The position numbers and the translations under genes are program-made. Below are positions 57,190 through 64,000 of a DNA stretch of 64,000 nucleotides, in pieces (the stretch's first letter is position 1; every line of letters starts with the position of its first letter). Where the stretch lies: contig OX411543.1 of NCBI GenBank assembly GCA_948146395.1, positions 36,661,058 through 36,725,057 on the forward strand, given 5' to 3'. Below the pieces are notes generated by a model. It worked only from the letters and a program-made list of their open reading frames with translations, did not search any database and had not been told where the DNA came from. This DNA comes from Fragum whitleyi (lineage: Eukaryota; Mollusca; Bivalvia; Cardiida; Cardiidae).

Positions 57190-58970
57190 GATAGTATCAT
57201 AGATACAATATACAATCCAGACAATGTCATTCAAGATATTCTTTCAAATCATATACCTTACAAAGAAAAAAGTCTTTAGAGACAATCGCAACCCAAGTGG
57301 TTCACTAAAGATGCAAACAATGCAATGTTCATATAGTTTTGGTGAAATAAAGCTACATCCGTGCAATCAAATCCTAAAGTTTATTGGCAAAATATTAGAA
57401 CTATAACAGAAATTGATATTAATGAAAATCAATTGACTTTTTAAGTTTTTTTGTTATTTTTTTAATTCGAATGCACCTGCAATAGTGTCATTTAATAAAC
57501 ATTTTGTAAACATATCTGATATTATTTACAAACTTCCGCTAGTTATGGAATATTTCAAAGACTTGAAAAATCACCTTGATCACAATCTATTAAATCATCA
57601 TTTTAATATCAAATTAATATCAGCCTTTCAAGTAAAACAATCATAGAAAAAAGAGGAGAGTAAATTAACTGGACATGATGTAAAGGACCAAAAAATATGG
57701 AAAATATGCAAAGATTATATTGCACAACCAGTAGCGAGTATGATAGACAATTGTATATCGAGATGTATTTCACACATGAGTTTAAAAAAGCTAGCGCTGC
57801 GCCATTATTCAAGGATGGTAGTTAAATGACCATAACAACTACAGTATCGACCGATTTCAATCTTGCCAACACTATCAAAATTCTTTGAGAGACCTATTGA
57901 CACTCAGCTTAACACTTATTCAAAAAGACAAATATTTCATTTATTAACCAATCTGGTTTTAGATACAATTATTTCTGTCAAACTGCTCTAATTTGACTTG
58001 TTGATTTTGAGGTTATCTGATCTTGACCAAGGTAATTTTATTGGAACGGTGTTCCTTGTCTTCAGCACTTGGTCGTCTTGTTGGTCATGAAAATTCTCCC
58101 TTTGTTTTAAATATATTTTATCGATTAAAAGTGTATACAGAATTTCATAATACAGAATTAAAAATCAAATGGATTAGAACGAAAGCAAACCTTATTGGGT
58201 TCTTTCCGGAAATTCTGTCTCAAAACTAAAGCGTCACCATTTTACTCCTTAACCATGTAATTTGTTTCCGTTTTATTTAAGCGGAAGCCAACGGGCAGTC
58301 AACACCTGTAGCATCTTGTCGGGTATGAATCCTGTTATTTCAGGAGTACCTCAAGGACCTTTACTTGGACCAATTTTGTTTCTAATCTATTGACCTCCAC
58401 TCTGTCATCAAACCTTGATATGTGCAATGATGTTACTACTTTCCGCAAGTCTGGCTTTTCAATAGTAAACATCAACAAAGCTTTGGAAAAAGACCTTGTA
58501 AACGTCGAAGAGTGGTGTAAGCATAACAACATGATTTTGAATTATACAAAAAACTGAATGCGTGCGTATAAGTTCCAATCATAACATAAAACATTCGCAA
58601 GATTTACATTAACAAAAACATCATAAATAGATCGAATTTTTTTCTTAAAAAAATTAGGAGTGCATATTGGTAGTACATGATGGTGGTAAACTCAATTTGA
58701 AATTTTGTGTTCAAAATTATCTTCACAGCCTTGTTGATATGATGTAAATGCGTTTTAAATGCTTTTTTTACTCCTTATTTTGATTACGATTGAATTATAT
58801 GGAGTCATTGCAAGTCTTTCTTAACTCGGAGAATCAATAAAATCCAAAAAAGGACAGCAAGAATAATTATATGCAAACCAAAAAGATCTAGCACTTAAGA
58901 AACCTTTATCTAATTGAATTGGTTGACATTTAAAAATCGATGAAAATATTATACGATTCTTATTGTTTAT
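57190..58970 (+). pseudogene. Non-LTR retrotransposon ORF2 remnant (reverse transcriptase)
   Basis: Fragments of a non-LTR reverse transcriptase appear in the correct order but in shifting frames. They are a PWFTKDA-like stretch near 57290, the template-grip motif YRPISILPTLSKFFER (57844-57891), NQSGFRYN near 57945 and a DLDQGNFIGT-like stretch near 58020. Next come SGVPQGPLLGPILFLIY (58340-58392), a degraded catalytic box near 58430 (YADD not intact) and NINKALEKDLVNVEEWCKHN (from about 58467). LGVHIGST near 58660 and RINKIQKRTARIIL near 58830 complete the series. Many stops and frame changes; no endonuclease domain recognised upstream. The motif wording fits the Jockey/CR1 group, but the clade cannot be fixed. 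Confidence 0.82.
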
Positions 58971-60582
58971 AAAACGCCTTGCGGTCTAGTTTCTGTCGCT
59001 CTTAAACAGGTTTTTTGAAAAACATCTTTAACCATCACCGACATGGCATTTTGAAATGATATTCCATTACACATAAGAAATATTGATTATCTAATAATTT
59101 TTAAGATTTGTTCATAAACACCTAATTGTCTTTTAGCGTGTATTTTCAACATAGAATTTGGATTTTAATGACAATCACAGGCCTTATAAATCAAGTTTTT
59201 TGCAATGTATGTGTTGTCATATCTTTAGTTTCACCTTTCATATTAAGTACTTCTTATTGCGTTAAAAATCCCGTTCGGGATCTACAGTATGAAAATTGTT
59301 TTAAAACTGCTGACATATATTTATTTCATTTTCAAAAGCATCGAACCAGTTTTATGAAACGTCGTCCTTAGCGTGCGAAATGACGCGCTTTCATGTCTGC
59401 GCCCTCATTATTCCCGAGTTCTATTCAAAGGAATCACTGAAGGTTCCCTAATGGACAAAATTTCCACCAGAAGCCGAACAACTCTCCAATTTACGGAATA
59501 ATCCTAACGACGTTCCGTACGTAGTCAGAGAATATACATACCTAAAACATCCTAGAAACGTGAACAATTTATCACGTTTCAGAGTGTGCCTAATTGCCAG
59601 ACGGCCTACATTTGCAAATGTTTCCGTTACAGCTCATATTTCTTTCCCACTTTTGATTCAAGGAATGCTGGGTGTTTTCATACTCGTGCTGTTTTCACAC
59701 AATCTTGGTGTGATTAAATTTTTCTAAAATTAATCGGTTTTTCCTCTATAACGTCGATTCGAACAAAAGTAAAGTGCGAAAACAGAACAGCCAATGCACG
59801 AGTAATTTGATTATAATAATTTATCCCAATAAAGGCATCTCCGCAAGCACCAAAGAAGCAACTCGGGTACATTTCGCCATCGCAAAGCGCGCATTTCTCC
59901 ACATGTCCTGCGAATTTCGGCAAGATTTAAGGACTTTTTTAAATTTGATCTCTTTTGCAAAGAGCCATCTTAATATATATATTGCCATTGCAAAAATCGT
60001 TTAAGTATCGAATTATGAATTGACCTGTTAACGATTCCAGGCTTGTTAAGAGATTTGAAAAGAGCCCTGGTATGGTCGAAGTATATTATCTTATATAACT
60101 CGTCTATTTATGGCTTCCATGATATGGGTTTGGAAAGACAATTTGAACTTAAAAGCATTAATGTCATAAGAATGATTTACTAAGACGGTTTGTCCCACCT
60201 TTGGACCTTTTCCATAATAGTAACATTATCAAACTGTCGTTATTGCCTTATGACTTTAAGGACGCTCAACTCATGGCTTGACTAATAAATCCGAGCTTTT
60301 GTTTTTTTTTTTTTTTTTTTTTTACTTTCGATGAAGTGTAAAATGGTCAGTTTCAAAAAGGTTTTGTTTCCATTTTTGTGAACCAAAATGTTTTGACAAA
60401 AATTGGGTGGTATTTCACCGAAGTATTTATTTGAACCTGGTATTATCAATACGCTGCAAATAAGGTTTTATATTTTCTCTCAATAGATAAAAAATCCTAT
60501 ATCTACCCTCTATTTGAAGTCAACTTCGGCTTAGAACTTATCAGTCTTCAAAAGAAATGTATTTGAGTTTACAAGTTTTTTC
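58971..60582. other. AT-rich interval; possible LINE 3' region, otherwise unrecognised
   Basis: The frame at 59126-59371 could be the decayed C-terminal end of the preceding element, but the match is weak. Overlapping frames at 59714-60004 occur on both strands, and I do not recognise either. A run of 21 T lies at about 60303-60323. Confidence 0.3.
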
Positions 60583-60728
60583 TTGTTTGTTAGAAAGGGA
60601 TTTACCGCCGCTTTCAACAATCTTACGGTTATATCGTGGCGGCTGGAGGAACAAACATTGGATTTCTGTTATTTCTCACACGAACCCGGGACCATTTGAA
60701 TGGTATTCCGACCACTGCTCTATTTAAG
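60583..60728 (-). repeat. Family E SINE, internally deleted
   Basis: tttaccgccgctttcaacaa, atatcgtggcggctggagga and gatttctgttatttctcaca, then directly cgaacccgggaccatttgaa (B box) and ccgaccactgctctatttaa (A-box side). About 140 bp of the middle is missing. Confidence 0.65.
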
Positions 60729-60995
60729 CAAGGTAACGTCTCATTCATGAAGCACCAATGCTTGTTTGAAAACCTGTACTGAGTTCAGTCGTTCTTAAGC
60801 GTTCTTTTTTATGACTACTATAGTTGCAATTAAAATTCTGTTGATACTCAAATTTCTAATGTAAATTTTTCATGTGCATCTGATTTCATATTTTATTAGT
60901 TCCATAAAATAAAACTCTGACTTTAACAGGAAATAATCACGTGTTTGACTTTAAACTTGACACATTTACTCATTTTTTAATTTTTTTTTTAAAAA

Positions 60996-61021
60996 GTCCT
61001 CCGACACGCGAAAAGGGACCT
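60996..61021. mobile_element. Family A MITE, left fragment of a split copy
   Basis: gtcctccgacacgcgaaaag followed by ggacct. It continues at 61508 after the family B pair. Confidence 0.6.
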
Positions 61022-61263
61022 GGGGCCCTTTTACTAAAATTCTTACGAAAGCATTAATCGTAAGTCAAAATCAAAAATCGTACCTTGTGTTTTCATTCAT
61101 TGTTAGATTCTGCCTTGCAATACCTCATCGGAATCGTCTTTAGGAGACGATTCCAATGAGATGATGCATGGCAGAATTCCATATTTACTTACTTATATAG
61201 AAGCAACTTTAATATTCGACTTACGCAAAAAATGATCGTTAGATGTTAAGTAAAACAAGTCCC
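61022..61263. mobile_element. Family B MITE, first of a tandem pair
   Basis: ggggcccttttactaaaatt at the left, the complement-type end taagtaaaacaagtccct at the right. Centre ggaatcgtctttaggagacg and attcc. Confidence 0.78.
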
Positions 61264-61507
61264 TAGGCTCCGTTTTACCAAACTTCTTACGAAAGAATTA
61301 ATCTTAAGTCAAAATCACAAATCGTACCTAGTGTTTTCATTCATTGTTAGATTCTACCTTGCAATATCTCATTGGAATCGTCTTTAAAAGACGTTTTCAA
61401 TGAGATGATGTTTGGCGGAATTCCATATTTGTTTATTACTGTAGAAGCATCTTTAAACTTTTACTTATGCAAAAATTGATCGTAAGATGTTAAGTGAAAC
61501 AAGCCCC
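61264..61507. mobile_element. Family B MITE, second of a tandem pair
   Basis: aggctccgttttaccaaact at the left, taagtgaaacaagcccc at the right, centre ggaatcgtctttaaaagacg. It is closely similar to the first copy in the same orientation. Confidence 0.78.
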
Positions 61508-61720
61508 AGCTGGATAGCGCTCGAAGTTTCAACTCTGGTCAGACAAGGGTCGAAAATTGTGGGACTTTTCTAAATTTCTTAATCCAGAATGGTTTAACTT
61601 ACTTCCTATGAAGAAATTTTTGAAATACGACCTCTAGTTGACCCATGCTGAACCCTATCTCCTTTTCAAGTATTACTTATCGGATTTTCGAGATGGTCCC
61701 TGTTCGCGTGACGGGTCACA
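61508..61720. mobile_element. Family A MITE, right fragment of a split copy
   Basis: agctggatagcgctcgaagt resumes where the left fragment stopped (family order ccatctgggtagtgcg). The piece ends gatggtccctgttcgcgtga and cgggtcaca. Confidence 0.78.
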
Positions 61721-62035
61721 AACATATATTTTTTTATATGATATCATTTTTTTTAATTATCTAGATCTAAAATGCGATTAATCGGGTATTACGAGTTAAG
61801 CTTGTAATCCTGTCATTTGAATAAGGTTAAAACATGCGCGAAAAGGTAAAAAAAATTGATACCCGCTATGTTGGTGAAAATAACTGGAAAACTGGTCATT
61901 ATTAAAACACGTTCATAAACGTTTTTGCATCTTGTATGCAATTCTTTCTGTGATGGTTCTGTTTGATATACTTAATTCGAAATGAAAATGCGTTTCCTGA
62001 ATTCAGTGTTATTCTTAGTTCTACTTAAGAGCAGT
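61721..62035. other. AT-rich interval, nothing recognised
   Basis: Short spacer between two elements. No signal seen. Confidence 0.4.
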
Positions 62036-62167
62036 CCTGCGTTCATGATGAAAGCGTAAGCGAAGCGTTTTCGAAATGATACCTCGCTTTGCACGTATGT
62101 GCACGTGCAAAGCGGGGTATCATATCAAAGCGCTAGCAAAACATTTTTTACATCCTGAATATACGAC
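62036..62167. mobile_element. Family C palindrome, subtype 2
   Basis: cctgcgttcatgatgaaagc, gaagcgttttcgaaatgata and cctcgctttgcacgtatgtg, then gcacgtgcaaagcggggtat and the closing arm to acatcctgaatat. Same subtype as 37324. Confidence 0.82.
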
Positions 62168-64000
62168 AGAATAAGCTGTCTGATTGAAGAAAGGTGTTCG
62201 ATGTTGGGAGAATTTCTCTTTGTCTCGGAATGTTAATTTATCGCAGCTGAGACTAGATGGCATTAATATTTTAAAACACTAAAATCTTATTCTATTATAG
62301 GTAAACCATGCTATCTGAATGTTTATAAACAAACTTTCGACGAGTTTAATACAGATAAATTGGGACCAACGAATTTTTTGCTGTCACGGTGTTGAAACTA
62401 TACTGAAGCATCACAGATACACAAAACTACTGGTATTCTAAACAACCTTTGAATTACATCTGTAAACTTCATGTGTCATAGCGTTAAAGTAACATGCTTT
62501 CGAAATAGACTTCATCATGAAGAAACTAAAATTGAAACGTCAAAATGCATTGAATATCTATTGGGAGAAAAAAGTAATTTTCTTGATGAGTGTCTTTACT
62601 CGATCAGTATAAACGTGATTACATTTGTAATTAAGTACCGTTATCTCACGCTTGATAAATTTCAGTTAAGTCCACCCCTACTTATGGCTATTCCACAAAT
62701 TCCCGCGTTTTCGTATACCGCGGTTGAACTATAATAATCGATTTTTTTAGTGTTTAAATTCTATGAAACATTTTCAATCAAAGAAATTCGTGAAAGCGTT
62801 TCCGGTTAAGATAATGAATATGCAAATTGTTTCTAAAAATAGTAAGAAGTTTAGTAAAACGATGCTGTACCGACTAAGCTATGACGGCTGCTAGTCTGCC
62901 ATTTTTTTTTTTTTTAAATCTTTTGGCGGGAAATATTTGCGCAATAAAACACTCGTATCGATATGAAATTTGAAGAAAGTGATCAATAGTCATTTTTTTC
63001 CTCACCAGTTCAGGAAAAATTAACCGGAAATCATAGAACCACTCAATGAAACTTGTATAACTTAATTGTTTTCTAACGAAAAATTAGCTATTTTCAAAGA
63101 AGATAGAAGATAATTGCTGGTTCAATATAATATCAATTCATCTTTTACTGAGTAAACAACAAAAGCTTCGACCATTTTCAAAGATTAGTCGATCTTGCTC
63201 AAAAACAAAATATTTTTTATTCTTTTCTGTATGCATTTTCAGAGAGAAAATTAGAGAATATTAGTATTTGGTGTCTAAAACGCGTCATTTCGCACGTGAT
63301 TTACATGAAAGAGTCATTGCGTCATTGGTGAAATGGGTCCCGCCAAGAAGGCATCTAATAACATGAAATCGTGAAATCCGGCTTTATTGAGATTTGTGCG
63401 ATAATTACTTAAGTAATTCGTTGAAATAACCAAGCGATAAGCACCGTAAAGCATTAAAGAAAATACGCATATACTTTAGTTCTAGAGAAATAAGACAAAC
63501 TTCGGTAAGTAAAAAATATCCTACTCTTAATTAAATTGATTAGTCTTACAAGTCATTTTACAATGTATCTTGATTTAGCTTAAACAAATTTAGTAATTTC
63601 AGTTGACAATAACTTCCATTCATTATAACAAAACTCTCTTTTTCCCACATAGTTTTCTGTCATGAATTGCTAATATCTAGTTCATTAGGCTAATGCTGTT
63701 TATATACACAATCAAAATATTTTTGCACCCCCCTTTTCACCTCATTAGACTTATTGTTTGAAAAATAATAAATACGATGAGGAAAAAAATATGTTTATGA
63801 GATTGCCTTCATGAAGTCCTAAAGCGCACAGAAACACGAATTCTTTGTCCGCAGCATCACGTGGGAATCTGCTTTCATCGGACTAGCAGACTATTCTTCC
63901 TGACCTTAAATTCCATTCGTCATTCCAAGGTGTTATGATTTGTAGAAATATGTAGGTTTTATGCCGTTTTCTGTCCTTTTTTTTTTTTTTTTTTTATTTA
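62168..64000. other. AT-rich interval to the window edge, nothing recognised
   Basis: The 87-codon frame at 62471-62734 has no recognisable domain. A poly(T) run lies at about 63978-63996. cgcgtcatttcgcacgtgat near 63280 repeats a motif seen near 59380 and 40436. Confidence 0.35.

Noticed and set aside
59714..60004. Overlapping frames on both strands, one with several Cys residues
   Set aside because: Neither has a recognisable motif or splice context, and both strands are open over the same GC-richer patch.

Overview
This is a 64 kb window of AT-rich animal nuclear DNA, roughly two-thirds A+T with long microsatellites and homopolymer tracts. I recognise no host gene with confidence. No open reading frame is longer than about 250 codons, and every frame with family-level similarity belongs to a transposable element. 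The repeat repertoire suggests a mollusc, most likely a bivalve. It includes a tRNA-derived SINE with a 'cgccgctttcaaca…cgcggcggctggag' body, pearl/CvA-like elements with ~165 bp core repeats ending in a microsatellite, DIRS-type and Tc1-type elements, and many palindromic non-autonomous DNA elements. The taxon is an inference from repeat style, not a sequence match.

Region by region. 0-3 kb: diverged MITE copies (families A and B below). 3.3-5.5 kb: a decayed DIRS-type retrotransposon on the minus strand (gag-like ORF, then reverse transcriptase), split by a ~320 bp insertion that recurs at 43.7-44.0 kb. 5.8-7.3 kb: a (CT)n tract and a pearl-like element. 8-10.7 kb: three palindromic elements and a complete 260 bp MITE. 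13.7-14.3 kb: an unusual GC-rich element in which a CGYRCGG-type core recurs every 11 bp. 17-20 kb: a SINE, a MITE and a pearl-like element whose 162 bp core repeats hold eleven exact TGACCTTGA motifs. 20.9 and 24.5 kb: two copies of a second 11-bp-phased element with a different core. 25.7 and 38.0 kb: SINEs with visible target-site duplications. 29.3 kb: another 11-bp-phased stretch. 30.3-35.8 kb: a composite with ~650-800 bp inverted arms, a Tc1-type transposon inserted in the left arm, and a ~170 bp tandem repeat in the spacer. 36-54 kb: a field of short palindromic elements, especially family D (TTAA-flanked, seven copies at 42.9-53.6 kb) and family C. 54.4-55.4 kb: a second, truncated Tc1 copy on the minus strand. 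57.2-59.0 kb: a heavily decayed non-LTR retrotransposon on the plus strand. 61.0-61.7 kb: a MITE split by a tandem pair of another MITE.

Family labels used here are mine: A, 260 bp MITE with TGTGACCCGTCACGCG ends; B, 245 bp MITE with a GTAAAACGGACCCC end; C, ~125 bp palindrome with a GCAAAGCGGGGTA centre; D, ~165 bp palindrome bounded by TTAA; E, tRNA-derived SINE; G, ~67 nt perfect hairpins; H, insertion in the DIRS element; I, ~245-265 bp palindrome with CCCGAGGTTATAAAACC-like ends; J and K, 11-bp-phased elements; M, dispersed repeat containing a TTGACAAGGTGAATGATTT-like block; P and Q, palindromic elements. No two genes work together as a host pathway here. The biology visible is transposon invasion, nesting and decay. 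The observation most likely to be new is the 11-bp helical phasing of self-complementary cores in four loci whose cores differ.
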